Of a stretch of DNA of 64,000 bases, positions 8,894-18,769 are shown piece by piece. Both the position numbers and the translations under genes were made by a program. The DNA comes from Amylolactobacillus amylophilus DSM 20533 = JCM 1125 (GTDB taxonomy: Bacteria; Bacillota; Bacilli; Lactobacillales; Lactobacillaceae). The notes under the pieces are model-generated. The model was not told where the DNA came from and searched no databases. It saw only the letters and a program-made list of their open reading frames with translations. Each line of letters begins with the position of its first letter. Positions within the stretch are counted from its first letter, which is position 1. The DNA lies in assembly GCF_001936335.1 (NCBI RefSeq), contig NZ_CP018888.1:682001-746000 (forward strand), given 5' to 3'.

Positions 8894-8919
8894 GACCGAA
8901 ATTCTTGGAGGAATTGCTC

Positions 8920-10275
8920 ATGCTATTTGGGACAACGAATTATGTAAATGACCACTTAACAATTGGCGGCGTGCCAGTACCATACCTGGCCGAAAAATAT
9001 GGCACACCATTGTTTATCTATGATGTCGCACTCATGCGGCAGCAAATGCGGGCCTTCAAGGAGGTATTCACCAAACGTAAATTAGCTCATCGGGTCATCT
9101 ATGCAAGTAAGGCATTCTGTAGCACGGCGATGTATCAGTTGCTGCAACAAGAGCAGCTCGGTTGTGATGTCGTCTCGGGGGGTGAATTATACGCAGCACT
9201 AGCAGCCGGAATGGATCCTGCCATGATGGAGTTCCACGGTAACAATAAGAGTAAAGCCGAGCTAACCGCAGCTGTGACCGCGGGTATTGGCAAAATTGTC
9301 GTGGATAACTTTCACGAAATCGAGTTACTGAATCAGGTGCTGGCAGAACAGCAAACTACCCAGGAAGTTCTCTTTCGGATTGCTCCCGGTGTCACCGCCG
9401 AAACCCATGACTATATCCTTACGGGCCAGCAAGACTCGAAGTTTGGTTTCGACGTGGCGAGCGGCCAGGCTGAGGAGGCACTCGTACAACTTCTCCACTC
9501 ACCGCGAATCAAGATTCAGGGTATCCACTTCCACATTGGTTCACAGATATTTGCTGCTACCGGCTACGAGAAGGCACTTGAGCGCACGTTTAACCTGTTA
9601 ACGAAGTGGCGAAGCAAATTCGGCTTCACGGCGAGAATCGTGAATATTGGCGGTGGCTTCGGCGTACGCTACACCGAAAACGACAACCCAAATACTCCTG
9701 TTCAGCTGATGACCCAGATAACCGATACTTTTGTCCAACATGTACAAGAACAGCACTATCCCTTACCGGAAATCTGGATTGAGCCCGGTCGTAGCATTGT
9801 TGCAGAGGCCGGAACCACGGTATATCAAGTCGGCTCTAGCAAGCATATCCCCGGTATTAGGCAATACATATCAGTCGATGGCGGGATGGGCGATAATATT
9901 CGCCCCGCCCTCTATGATGCCACGTATAACTTCGTACCCGTCGAGTTAACCAATGAACACAACCTGGCCCCTCAGACCATCAGAATCACGGGTAAATATT
10001 GTGAAAGTGGTGATATTCTTCAGAAGTCCATCACCCTCCCTCACCTTGCGCCCGGCGACTTGATTGCCATGCAGAGTACTGGCGCGTACGGCTACTCAAT
10101 GGCCAGCTCATACAACAATAATCCAAGACCTGCGGTCGTGTTCGTGGAGGACGGCCAAGATCACCTAGTGATTAGACGAGAGACATACGCAGACCTGACC
10201 CGCTTAAACATCCCATTACCAAACGAAACACAATCACAAGGAAAAGTAGGAGTAACAGACAATGTCAGAATTTAG
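8920..10275 (+). CDS. lysA: Diaminopimelate decarboxylase
   Basis: Last step of lysine synthesis: PLP-dependent decarboxylation of meso-diaminopimelate. The alanine-racemase-like barrel has the PLP lysine in YASKAF, then [27 protein letters not shown], and the C-terminal CESGDIL with catalytic Cys. The frame begins at a TTG 8905, but that codon lies inside the GGAGGA ribosome site; ATG 8920 is right, giving 451 residues. First gene of a nine-gene operon under the lysine riboswitch; its end overlaps dapD by 14 bases. Confidence 0.95.
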   Translation: MLFGTTNYVNDHLTIGGVPVPYLAEKYGTPLFIYDVALMRQQMRAFKEVFTKRKLAHRVIYASKAFCSTAMYQLLQQEQLGCDVVSGGELYAALAAGMDPAMMEFHGNNKSKAELTAAVTAGIGKIVVDNFHEIELLNQVLAEQQTTQEVLFRIAPGVTAETHDYILTGQQDSKFGFDVASGQAEEALVQLLHSPRIKIQGIHFHIGSQIFAATGYEKALERTFNLLTKWRSKFGFTARIVNIGGGFGVRYTENDNPNTPVQLMTQITDTFVQHVQEQHYPLPEIWIEPGRSIVAEAGTTVYQVGSSKHIPGIRQYISVDGGMGDNIRPALYDATYNFVPVELTNEHNLAPQTIRITGKYCESGDILQKSITLPHLAPGDLIAMQSTGAYGYSMASSYNNNPRPAVVFVEDGQDHLVIRRETYADLTRLNIPLPNETQSQGKVGVTDNVRI

Positions 10276-10972
10276 TGCCCAGGAAATAATCAATTTTATC
10301 GCGAACGGAAAGAAACAAACACCAGTCAAGGTCTACATTGGCGGCCAATTGGCAGACCTTGTAATCCCGGAGAGCATTCAGGCTTTCATCGAGCAAAAAA
10401 CCGGCATCTTATTCGGCGAATACGAGGATATTAGTAAATTCATGCGGGAAAATCAAGCGTTTATCACCTCCTCCCGGATCGAATCGGCTGCCAGAAACTC
10501 AGCCGTACCACTACTCGATACTACCGAAATCCCAGCCAGAATTGAGCCCGGCGCAATCATCCGTGACCGAGTAGAGATTGGCCAGAATGCGGTGATTATG
10601 ATGGGCGCCATTATCAATATTGGAGCCATCATTGGCACAAATACAATGATTGATATGGGCGCTGTGCTCGGTGGCCGAGCAACCGTCGGCGCTAACTGCC
10701 ACATCGGTGCCGGTGCAGTACTCGCCGGGGTCATAGAGCCGGCATCGGCTACACCCGTGATTATCGAGGATGATGTACTGGTCGGTGCTAATGCAGTCGT
10801 CATCGAGGGTGTCCGTGTAGGTACGGGCGCCGTCATTGCTGCAGGAGCCGTTGTCATCGATGATGTCGCACCGCATACCGTTGTTGCCGGTTCGCCCGCT
10901 CGCAAAATCAAGGACGTGGATGCAAAAACCATCAGTAAGACCGGCCTGCAAGCCGCGCTAAGGAAGTTGTAG
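10262..10972 (+). CDS. dapD: Tetrahydrodipicolinate N-acetyltransferase
   Basis: Acetylates tetrahydrodipicolinate in the acetylase branch of the diaminopimelate pathway (called dapH in Bacillus). 236 residues: an N-terminal helical domain (1-85) and a left-handed parallel beta-helix made of hexapeptide repeats (about 95-215), seen as repeated I-G-A-x-x-x units such as [13 protein letters not shown] and [13 protein letters not shown]. The start lies inside the end of lysA, indicating coupled translation. Confidence 0.94.
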   Translation: MSEFSAQEIINFIANGKKQTPVKVYIGGQLADLVIPESIQAFIEQKTGILFGEYEDISKFMRENQAFITSSRIESAARNSAVPLLDTTEIPARIEPGAIIRDRVEIGQNAVIMMGAIINIGAIIGTNTMIDMGAVLGGRATVGANCHIGAGAVLAGVIEPASATPVIIEDDVLVGANAVVIEGVRVGTGAVIAAGAVVIDDVAPHTVVAGSPARKIKDVDAKTISKTGLQAALRKL

Positions 10973-10976
10973 GACT

Positions 10977-12128
10977 ATGTTAAAAGAAGCAGAATTAATT
11001 CTTATCAGAAGAAAGTTACATCAAATTCCAGAACTTGCCTTGGCGGAATATCAGACGCAAAAGCTTCTGTTGGCGGAGATTAGTAAGCTACCACAAGACT
11101 ACCTAGAAGTAAGAACCGTTCAGGAGCTGCCAACCGCCATTTTTGTACGAGTGCGTGGGAGTAACCCTGAGAAAACGATCGGTTATCGTGCCGATATGGA
11201 TGCCTTGCCGGTAGATGAACAACTCCGCTCCTCGTTCATCTCACAAATAGACGGACAAATGCACGCATGCGGGCACGACTTCCACATGACAGTTGCTCTC
11301 GGAGTGCTCAGCCATCTGAGCGAACACCAACCCAGGAACAACTTTGTCTTCTTCTTTCAACCCGGGGAAGAAAGTCAAAACGGCGGTAAATTGGCTTACG
11401 ATGCAGGTCTGTTCTCAGGTGATTTTCGACCAGATGAATTCTTTGCTCTCCACGTCAACCCCGCGTTACCAGCGGGCACTATTGGCTGCAACGCTGGCAC
11501 CCTGTTTGCGGGGACAACCGAAGTTAACGTCGACTTCCACGGCACGAGTGGCCACGCCGCCTTCCCGCACCAAGCAAACGACATGATTGTGGCAGCAAGT
11601 CAATTCATTACGCAAGCACAAACAATTGTCTCGAGAAACGTTAACCCAACTGAGGGTGGCGTGCTCTCTTTTGGCAAAATGACGGCAGGGACGATCCGCA
11701 ATGTGATCGCCGGCGAAGTGCGCCTCGAAGGGACAATTCGTGGTTTTACCCAACCGATGATTGAATTAATTGGGCACCGACTTAAAGAAGTTGCTGCGGG
11801 AATCGCTGTTAGCTTCAACGCTGAAGTTAACGTCACGCTCAATCAGGGCGGCTACCTCCCTGTAGTCAACGACCCACACACCACGGCCGCCTTTATCTCA
11901 TTCATGCAGAATAATTCAACCATTCAATTCACGCAGACTAAGGCTGCGATGACCGGCGAGGACTTCGGCTACCTACTGGCTCAGATACCCGGCACAATGT
12001 TCTGGCTCGGGGTCGGTCCAACAAGTTCACTCCATTCCGCTACTTTTAACCCCAATGAGGCCGCTCTTCAAAAAGGCGTGACTGCATTTACTAAATTTAT
12101 TGAGAACTATGAGGAGATCAACCAATGA
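10977..12128 (+). CDS. N-acetyldiaminopimelate deacetylase (M20 peptidase family)
   Basis: Removes the acetyl group from N-acetyl-LL-diaminopimelate. 383 residues with M20-family metal ligands and motifs: YRADMDALP, MHACGHDFHM, PGEESQNGG, and the late TGEDFGYLL; the dimerisation domain (about 170-285) contains the conserved GHAAFPHQANDMI. Known as dapL (ykuR) in Bacillus. Position between the acetyltransferase and dapA fixes the function better than the family alone, which also includes amidohydrolases. Overlaps dapA start by four bases (ATGA). Confidence 0.9.
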   Translation: MLKEAELILIRRKLHQIPELALAEYQTQKLLLAEISKLPQDYLEVRTVQELPTAIFVRVRGSNPEKTIGYRADMDALPVDEQLRSSFISQIDGQMHACGHDFHMTVALGVLSHLSEHQPRNNFVFFFQPGEESQNGGKLAYDAGLFSGDFRPDEFFALHVNPALPAGTIGCNAGTLFAGTTEVNVDFHGTSGHAAFPHQANDMIVAASQFITQAQTIVSRNVNPTEGGVLSFGKMTAGTIRNVIAGEVRLEGTIRGFTQPMIELIGHRLKEVAAGIAVSFNAEVNVTLNQGGYLPVVNDPHTTAAFISFMQNNSTIQFTQTKAAMTGEDFGYLLAQIPGTMFWLGVGPTSSLHSATFNPNEAALQKGVTAFTKFIENYEEINQ

Positions 12129-13003
12129 AAAATGCCGATATTGTTACCGCAATCGTCACTCCATTTACCCCGGAGAACGAAATCGATTTTAGCGCGTTAG
12201 AAAAATTAACTAATCACCTGATAGCAACTGGTTCCACCGGTTTCGTCATTGGTGGTACAACCGGTGAGACCCCTACCCTAACTAACGATGAGCAATTGGA
12301 ACTCTACCGTAAATTCGTGCAGATAGTTGCCGGACGAGCAGTAATCATCGCCGGTACAGGCTCAAACAATACCGCTGCGACCATCGCCCTCACAAATGAG
12401 GTGAGTCAGATTCAGGGCATTGGTTACGCACTCGTTGTTGTACCCTATTACAGCAAAACCAGTCAACGTGGCCTCCTAGCACACTTTTCGGCCGTTGCAG
12501 CCAATTCAAAAGTGCCAATTCTAATCTATAATATCCCCGGACGGACCGGAATTGTGATGGAGAATGAAACAATCGTTGAACTTGCCCATAACAAAAACAT
12601 CGCGGGCATCAAGCAGTGTACCTCACTGAATGACATCTCGTTCATCGTCGAGCACACCAACGATTTCCTGGTGTATACAGGTGAGGACCCACAGGCACTC
12701 TCCGCAAAGGAGCTCGGTGCAACGGGGGTAATATCTGTCGCCAGTCACCTCTACGGGGCGGAAATGCGGGAAATGTACACTTTGGTCGACCAGGGAAACG
12801 TGCTAGATGCCGCAAGTATTATGCGTAAACTACAGCCAAAGATGCTGGCTTTATTCTCTTACCCTTCGCCGACACCGGTAAAAGCAGCATTAGCATACCA
12901 GGGTTACCTGTACAACAGTTGCCGCCTACCACTGGTTCCCCTAACCTCCGCAGAGGAGGATGCGGTTTTAGCAGCACTAGAGTTAGTAGGGGGGCACGCC
13001 TAA
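12125..13003 (+). CDS. dapA: 4-hydroxy-tetrahydrodipicolinate synthase
   Basis: Condenses pyruvate with aspartate semialdehyde at the branch point to lysine. 292 residues, TIM barrel; family signatures GGTTGETPTL, YYSKTSQRGL, YNIPGRTG (catalytic Tyr) and the Schiff-base lysine in AGIKQCTSL. ATGA overlap with the upstream deacetylase; its stop overlaps the start of dapB by one base. The start codon has GAGGAG close upstream. Confidence 0.96.
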   Translation: MKNADIVTAIVTPFTPENEIDFSALEKLTNHLIATGSTGFVIGGTTGETPTLTNDEQLELYRKFVQIVAGRAVIIAGTGSNNTAATIALTNEVSQIQGIGYALVVVPYYSKTSQRGLLAHFSAVAANSKVPILIYNIPGRTGIVMENETIVELAHNKNIAGIKQCTSLNDISFIVEHTNDFLVYTGEDPQALSAKELGATGVISVASHLYGAEMREMYTLVDQGNVLDAASIMRKLQPKMLALFSYPSPTPVKAALAYQGYLYNSCRLPLVPLTSAEEDAVLAALELVGGHA

Positions 13004-13773
13004 TGCAAAAAGTTATCGTAGCTGGCTTTACCGGTTCCATGGGAAGTCAAGTTGTACAACTGGTTGAACGTCTAGCAGAATTCCAGCTGGCGGGAGTCTA
13101 TAACCCGCATATCGACTCGTTAAATCCTACCGATTTCAACCTAGCTAGTTCTGTCCAAGTATTCAATAATTTACAGCAGATTACCCTTAATGATGCCATC
13201 TGGATTGACTTCAGTGTGCCAAGCGCTGTTTTCACCAACGCAAAGTTTGCGCTAGAACACGGTCTGAAACCTGTCATCGGAACCAGTGGCCTGAGCACCA
13301 CTGAGATCGCCCAATTGCGCCAAATCGCCGCCAAGAAAGAAATGAGTGGTATCATCGCACCGAACTTCGGACTCTCGGCGATTCTCTTACTCAAGTTTGC
13401 GCAAACAGCAGCGCGTTACTTCCCAGATGTGGAAATAATTGAGCTCCACCATGCAGATAAACTGGACGCTCCATCAGGTACGGCGCTAGCCACTGCCAAA
13501 GCAATCAGAGAAGTGACGCCCGAAAAGAAGTTCCACGACCAACAAGCTGCATCCCCCGCGCGTGGACTCGACCACGAAGGAATTAAGATTCATTCGGTCC
13601 GCCTCCCAGGTTACGTCGCCCATGAGGAAGTACTGTTTGGCGCAGCCGGCGAAGCTTTAACCATTCGCCAAGACTCCTTTGACCGTGCCTCATTCATGCG
13701 TGGGGTCGAGCTGGCACTGAATTACGTCTCAGACAATCAAGATTTCATCGTGGGTCTAGAAAATATTTTATAA
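13003..13773 (+). CDS. dapB: 4-hydroxy-tetrahydrodipicolinate reductase
   Basis: NAD(P)H-dependent reductase after dapA. 256 residues beginning VIVAGFTGSMGSQV (Rossmann nucleotide motif), with GTSGLS, APNFGLSAIL and the catalytic segment ELHHADKLDAPSGTA near residue 150. The frame is open 28 codons further upstream inside dapA, but ATG 13003 overlaps the dapA stop (TAATG), has GGGGGG-type SD upstream and gives the family N-terminus. Confidence 0.95.
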   Translation: MQKVIVAGFTGSMGSQVVQLVERLAEFQLAGVYNPHIDSLNPTDFNLASSVQVFNNLQQITLNDAIWIDFSVPSAVFTNAKFALEHGLKPVIGTSGLSTTEIAQLRQIAAKKEMSGIIAPNFGLSAILLLKFAQTAARYFPDVEIIELHHADKLDAPSGTALATAKAIREVTPEKKFHDQQAASPARGLDHEGIKIHSVRLPGYVAHEEVLFGAAGEALTIRQDSFDRASFMRGVELALNYVSDNQDFIVGLENIL

Positions 13774-13788
13774 AAAGAAGGTTTAAAA

Positions 13789-14997
13789 ATGCCCCAGTTA
13801 CGAACAGCACTTGCGCAAAACTTTAACCAGGCGGTCAACCAAATTCGGCCATCAGCAATTCGTGAATTCGACCAACAAATTTCTGATATAGATGGCATCA
13901 TCAAGCTCACTTTAGGCCAGCCCGACTTCAATGTACCGGAGCATGTGAAAGAAGCCGCAGTTCGCAGTATTAACGAGAACCATTCTGGTTACACACCTCA
14001 GCGTGGTATACCAGAGCTCCGTCAAGCAATCAGTGATTATCTTCTGCAAACAACCAGTGTTCGTTACTCCCCCGAATCCGAGATTGTCGTGACCGTTGGC
14101 GCCTCCGAGGCAATCATGTCTAGCCTGGCAGCAATTCTTAATCCCGGAGATAAGGTAATCGTACCTACGCCGGCATTCCCATTGTACTTTGCCGCAGTTG
14201 AACTAAATCAGGCTACTGTAATTCCAATTGATACTTCTGCCGATGAATTTGTTTTGACACCAGAAAAGCTCCAGGCGGTCCTCGATGAAGAGCCTCGCGT
14301 CAAGGCGATTATCCTCAATTACCCGAACAACCCCACCGGGATTGAGTATACCGAACAGGAATTGGTAACGCTCGCAAATGTGCTCAAAAACCATGATATC
14401 TACGTCATTGCAGACGAAATCTATAATGAATTAACCTACGGAGTTACCCACCACTCCATTGCAGCTCTTTTACCGGAGCAGACCATTGTAATCAATGGTT
14501 TATCGAAATCACACTCAATGACTGGCTACCGCCTAGGATATTTCGCCGCACCCGCAGACTTCGTCACTAAGGCCAGCAAGGTCCACGCTTTCTGGGTGAC
14601 ATGTCCATCTAACCCCGCCCAATATGCTGCTCTCGAAGCACTAACGAATGGCCTGCAGGATGCCGCAGTTATGCGAACAGCCTACGAAGAACGACTTACT
14701 TATATTAAGGCAGAGTTTCGCAAAATGGGCTTTCAGATTGGTCAAACGACCGGTGCATTCTACTTATTTGCGGGTATACCGCCCACATTTAACGGCGATT
14801 CAACCACGTTCGCTCTAGCGCTAGCCAAATCTGCCAAAGTCGGAGTAATCCCGGGCGCCGCGTTTGGCCCCGGCGGGGAACGCTACATTCGCGTCTCTTA
14901 TGCGTCATCTTTGAGAGATTTACAAACAGCAGTCAAGCGAATTAGTACTTTTTTGAAGACAAATACAAGTAATACCCTGGAGGAAGTAAACAAATGA
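13789..14997 (+). CDS. Aminotransferase class I, probable N-acetyl-LL-diaminopimelate aminotransferase
   Basis: 402-residue PLP enzyme of fold type I: TLGQPDFNVPEHV, NYPNNPTG (substrate/PLP contact), ADEIYNEL, and the PLP lysine in NGLSKSHSMTGYRLGY (about residue 240). PatA/DapX enzymes of this class supply the transamination step in the acetylase pathway, and this is the only aminotransferase in the operon, so I assign that step by context. Last bases overlap asd (ATGA). Confidence 0.9.
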   Translation: MPQLRTALAQNFNQAVNQIRPSAIREFDQQISDIDGIIKLTLGQPDFNVPEHVKEAAVRSINENHSGYTPQRGIPELRQAISDYLLQTTSVRYSPESEIVVTVGASEAIMSSLAAILNPGDKVIVPTPAFPLYFAAVELNQATVIPIDTSADEFVLTPEKLQAVLDEEPRVKAIILNYPNNPTGIEYTEQELVTLANVLKNHDIYVIADEIYNELTYGVTHHSIAALLPEQTIVINGLSKSHSMTGYRLGYFAAPADFVTKASKVHAFWVTCPSNPAQYAALEALTNGLQDAAVMRTAYEERLTYIKAEFRKMGFQIGQTTGAFYLFAGIPPTFNGDSTTFALALAKSAKVGVIPGAAFGPGGERYIRVSYASSLRDLQTAVKRISTFLKTNTSNTLEEVNK

Positions 14998-16046
14998 CTA
15001 AATATAATATTGCCGTGCTCGGAGCAACGGGTGCGGTGGGCCGGAGAATTATCAAGCTACTAGAGGAGACCTCAATTCCAATCAACCACTTGAAATTGCT
15101 GGCATCGGCACGCTCCGCCGGCACTACCCTTACATTTAAGGGCCAGGAGGTTACTGTGGAGGAGGCTACTCCCGATTCCTTTGCCGACGTAGCACTCGTT
15201 CTCTCGTCCGCTGGTGGCAATGTGTCCAAAAGACTTCTCCCAGAAGCGGTCAAACGGGGTGCGGTATGCATCGATAATACCAGCGCATTTCGCATGGAGG
15301 AAGATGTTCCATTAGTAGTACCAGAGGTCAACGCGGCGGCACTCAAAGAGCATCATGGAATCATCGCGAACCCAAATTGCTCCACCATTCAGATGGTATT
15401 ATGCCTTGAACCAATTCGCCGCCAATTCGGTCTCAACCGGGTGATTGTTTCCACCTACCAGGCAGTTTCCGGTGCCGGTCAATCCGCCATCAAGGAGCTA
15501 CAAGCCGAGAATGCTGCGCTAGTTAATGCAGTTAGTCAGCCCACTCCAACGATTCTGCCGACGGCCGCTGACAGGAATCATTACCAGATTGCCGGCAACT
15601 TATTACCTCAAATAGATGTATTTGAAGCCGACGGCTACTCCCACGAGGAGTGGAAGATGATTCACGAGACGAAGAAAATAATGCTGGGTGACATGGATGC
15701 GCCGGAATTAAAGGTCACAGCGACTTGCGTTCGAGTACCAGTTGAGATTGGCCACGGAGAGTCGGTCTACTTCGAAGTTGCCGATCAAACGGCAACTAGC
15801 GCCGACATTCGTGCACTGTTGAATAATGCGCCAGGAATCGTCGTAGAAGACGACCCCAGCACTCAACTGTATCCCCAAGCACTTACAGCCGCCGGTCGAA
15901 AAGAAACTTTTGTCGGTCGAATCAGACCTGATTTAGAAACCCACGGGGCCTTTAACATGTGGATTGTGGCCGATAACTTACTGAAGGGGGCCGCTTGGAA
16001 TACGGTTCAAATTGCCGAAAAGCTGGTTACCCAAGAATTAATCTAA
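14994..16046 (+). CDS. asd: Aspartate-semialdehyde dehydrogenase
   Basis: Makes aspartate semialdehyde from aspartyl phosphate, feeding dapA. 350 residues: nucleotide-binding LGATGAVGRRII at the N-terminus, SSAGG, catalytic cysteine Cys129 in NPNCSTIQM, and the base in GHGESVYFEV. Start ATG overlaps the stop of the aminotransferase by four bases. Confidence 0.95.
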   Translation: MTKYNIAVLGATGAVGRRIIKLLEETSIPINHLKLLASARSAGTTLTFKGQEVTVEEATPDSFADVALVLSSAGGNVSKRLLPEAVKRGAVCIDNTSAFRMEEDVPLVVPEVNAAALKEHHGIIANPNCSTIQMVLCLEPIRRQFGLNRVIVSTYQAVSGAGQSAIKELQAENAALVNAVSQPTPTILPTAADRNHYQIAGNLLPQIDVFEADGYSHEEWKMIHETKKIMLGDMDAPELKVTATCVRVPVEIGHGESVYFEVADQTATSADIRALLNNAPGIVVEDDPSTQLYPQALTAAGRKETFVGRIRPDLETHGAFNMWIVADNLLKGAAWNTVQIAEKLVTQELI

Positions 16047-16070
16047 CTAATTTCCCGAGGAGTATTCATT

Positions 16071-17441
16071 GTGAAAATTACTAAATTTGGCGGCACTTCG
16101 TTAGCCGATGCCAGCCAGTACCGCAAAGTGATCGACATCATTAGCGCCGACGCAGAGCGCCAGGTCATCGTCACCTCTGCTCCCGGCAAAAGATTTCCAG
16201 GCGACATTAAAGTAACCGATCTCCTGATTCAATATGCCCAGCTTACACTTGCTGGAGCAGAGACCGCTGAGCTAGCTGACACAATCTACGAGCGCTATGA
16301 AACAATCGGCCGTGCATTTCAAGTTGAACAAGCCGTACTGGAGGACATCCATACTATAATACTCGATTTGGTCTCCATCACATTTCACGATTCGGCTGAA
16401 TTACAACACACTTTTAAGGCCCACGGTGAGATACTCAACGCATTATTATTTGCTAGTTGCCTTAATTCTGTCGGTATCCCCGCCCGTTTCGTCGATCCCC
16501 GCGAGTTAGGTATTGTTGCACAGGAACGCGACCATGAGGTGGTTTTAGCCGACGAAACATATCGTCACTTGAACCAGTTTAACTTGGGTGCGCAGCGCAT
16601 CGTGGTGCCCGGCTTCTACGCCTACACCCCAGACAATAAAATCATTACTTTTGCCCGCGGCGGTTCAGATATCACCGGCTCGATTCTCGCAGCAGGCTTG
16701 CATGCAACGATGTACGAAAATTTCACGGATGTAGATGCCATCTTTGCCGCCAATCCCCAGATTATCGACAATCCTGCGGCCATCAAGTTAATGACCTATC
16801 GGGAAATGCGTGAACTCTCATATGCTGGTTTCTCAGTGTTTAATGACGAGGCGATCATTCCCGCAATTCAGGGCCACATCCCGATCAATGTGAAAAATAC
16901 GAATCACCCTGATGCGCCAGGGACGCTCATAGTCTCAGACAGTGAGTACGAGGCCCGCCAGTTGGTAACGGGAATCGCCGCATCCAGTCGCTTTGCTGCA
17001 CTCTATCTGCACCGTTACCTGCTAAATAAGCAGGCTGGATTCACGTTGAAAATCCTCCAAATACTGTATAAATACGGCGTATCGTATGAACATATGCCCT
17101 CTGGAATTGACGACTTGACAATCATCTTCGACAAGTCGCAATTGCAACCAGAAATTATCAGTCATTTTCTGGCCGAGATTAAAGAAGAAGTCTGTCCGGA
17201 CGAAATGGAATGGATTGATGATTACGCCATTATCATGGTGGTGGGCGAAGGGATGCGCAATCGAGTTGGTATCATCGAAAACATCATCAATCCACTCGCA
17301 CTGCACGATATCCCAGTTAAAATGATCAATCAAGGCGCGTCGCGCATCTCTATCATGCTCGGCACTGATCGGGCAGATGCGGCAAATGCAATTAAATATA
17401 TCTACAACCGGTTCTTTAACAATAATTACTTGGAGGTCTGA
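16071..17441 (+). CDS. lysC: Aspartate kinase
   Basis: First enzyme of the pathway, ATP-dependent phosphorylation of aspartate. 456 residues; N-terminal kinase domain starts KITKFGGTSLADASQYRKV and has FARGGSDITGSILAAGL; the C-terminal ~150 residues carry two ACT domains (… LKILQILYKYGVSYEHMP … IMVVGEGMRNRVGIIENI … INQGASRISIML), the usual site of feedback control by lysine or threonine. GTG start with CGAGGAG upstream. This is the isoform dedicated to lysine by its operon and riboswitch. Confidence 0.93.
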   Translation: MKITKFGGTSLADASQYRKVIDIISADAERQVIVTSAPGKRFPGDIKVTDLLIQYAQLTLAGAETAELADTIYERYETIGRAFQVEQAVLEDIHTIILDLVSITFHDSAELQHTFKAHGEILNALLFASCLNSVGIPARFVDPRELGIVAQERDHEVVLADETYRHLNQFNLGAQRIVVPGFYAYTPDNKIITFARGGSDITGSILAAGLHATMYENFTDVDAIFAANPQIIDNPAAIKLMTYREMRELSYAGFSVFNDEAIIPAIQGHIPINVKNTNHPDAPGTLIVSDSEYEARQLVTGIAASSRFAALYLHRYLLNKQAGFTLKILQILYKYGVSYEHMPSGIDDLTIIFDKSQLQPEIISHFLAEIKEEVCPDEMEWIDDYAIIMVVGEGMRNRVGIIENIINPLALHDIPVKMINQGASRISIMLGTDRADAANAIKYIYNRFFNNNYLEV

Positions 17442-17443
17442 AA

Positions 17444-18421
17444 ATGGTCGAACTACTGAAAGTCCACGGCTCAGCAAACACATTTTTTCTATTAGATCAA
17501 AACACACTAGAGAAGAAGCTAACGCAGTCAGAATTGGCCTCCCTCGGCCAATTCATCGCAGCAGCAAATAACGGAATTATCGGCGGTGCAGATGGCCTGC
17601 TCGTCATCGACGAAGCAACAAATAGTCAAAGTCTTGCCAGCATGGAGGTGATTAATGCGGACGGTAGCATTGCATCGATGTGTGGCAACGGCCTCCGCAC
17701 AGTCTCTCGCTTCCTATCAGAGAAGTATCATCTAGAAATGTTTCACGTGGAAACACCATTGAAGTCCCTTGCAGTCTCACGGGCACAGCCACTCCACGAC
17801 AATTTACAAACTTTTAGCGTAGAGATTTCGCCCATCTCATTCGCACAGACAGACGTTGGCTTTTCGAACCTTGGCCACGAGGAAATTAGAAATATCGTGC
17901 TACCAGAGATTGATCCAGAGTTACGTTTCACCGCCGTAGCCGTACCTAACCCGCACTTGATTGCTTTTGTCGATCAGGAACAATTGCAATCTGACCGGCA
18001 ACAACAGATTGGCGAAACACTGAATGCTCCGAATCCCTACTTCCCCGACGGCGTTAACGTTAGTTTCGTTCAGGTCATCTCTGCCAACAAAATTTTTGTT
18101 AAAACCTTCGAACGCGGTGTTGGCTTTACGAATGCTTGTGGCACAGCAATGGCAGCCAGTAGCTTGGTGACGGCTTTAACGTACCCCGATTTGATTAATT
18201 TTAACCAGAAAAACACCGTATTAAACCCAGGTGGAATGGTCCAGACCGTAGTGCACACGCTTGATGATCACTACCGCATTGAACTCATTGGTAACGCAAC
18301 TTTTACCCACACAATCAACTTGTCTGAAACGGATCTTAGGGAACATGACTTCACCAATGCTCAGATTAGGGAAACGGGTGAGCAACGCATTTACCAAGAT
18401 TTTGTCGACTCAATAAAATAA
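17444..18421 (+). CDS. dapF: Diaminopimelate epimerase
   Basis: Converts LL- to meso-diaminopimelate, the substrate of lysA and of cell-wall synthesis. 325 residues, longer than the usual ~275, with both catalytic cysteines in family context: ASMCGNGLRTVSRF and GVGFTNACGTAMAAS. The extra length is mostly in the C-terminal half. Start ATG has TTGGAGG upstream, two bases after the lysC stop. Final gene of the operon; no obvious terminator before the next riboswitch. Confidence 0.93.
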   Translation: MVELLKVHGSANTFFLLDQNTLEKKLTQSELASLGQFIAAANNGIIGGADGLLVIDEATNSQSLASMEVINADGSIASMCGNGLRTVSRFLSEKYHLEMFHVETPLKSLAVSRAQPLHDNLQTFSVEISPISFAQTDVGFSNLGHEEIRNIVLPEIDPELRFTAVAVPNPHLIAFVDQEQLQSDRQQQIGETLNAPNPYFPDGVNVSFVQVISANKIFVKTFERGVGFTNACGTAMAASSLVTALTYPDLINFNQKNTVLNPGGMVQTVVHTLDDHYRIELIGNATFTHTINLSETDLREHDFTNAQIRETGEQRIYQDFVDSIK

Positions 18422-18429
18422 TTTTATGC

Positions 18430-18459
18430 TTGACAACGACTCATATTAATCTCTATAAT
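18430..18459 (+). promoter_or_regulatory. Promoter of the lysine transporter operon
   Basis: TTGACA (18430-18435), 18-base spacer, TATAAT (18454-18459), about 25 bases before the second L box. Confidence 0.7.
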
Positions 18460-18483
18460 TCAGCTATACATTTAAATAAACAA

Positions 18484-18738
18484 CCACAATGCAATAGAGG
18501 TCGCGATCGCCACCAACGCTATGGAGTGTGTATTCACTTTGAAGTAGCCGAGAGGACATTCGCCGAAGTAAGTTTTTGAAATACATCATCAACTTGCTGG
18601 GCCAGACGGGAATACCGGCTGGACTGTCTTAGACTTGTTGTCTAAGGAGCGCTATACGATTTGGGATTTTAATTTACTTTAAAATTATCAATGAATTAAA
18701 CCTCACCTCTATTGGCCCACGCCAATAGAGGTTTTTTA
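18484..18738 (+). promoter_or_regulatory. Second lysine riboswitch (L box) with terminator
   Basis: Same conserved blocks as the first: ATAGAGGTCGCGA, GGAGTGTGTATTCACTTTG, GAGAGGACATTCGCCGAAG, GCTGGGCCAGACGGG, TGGACTGTC, AAGGAGCGCTAT. The terminator at 18706-18738 has arms CCTCTATTGGC and GCCAATAGAGG followed by TTTTTT; its 5' arm CCTCTATTG is complementary to the first L-box strand CAATAGAGG. It precedes an amino-acid ABC transporter and so predicts that this transporter imports lysine. Confidence 0.93.
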
Positions 18739-18769
18739 ATTGTAGCGGGTTGTCTTGGAGGAGAAACAA

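Noticed and set aside
10453-10951. Long open frames on the strand opposite dapD
   Set aside because: They mirror the hexapeptide-repeat codons of dapD, have no ribosome site and low-complexity translation; shadows only.
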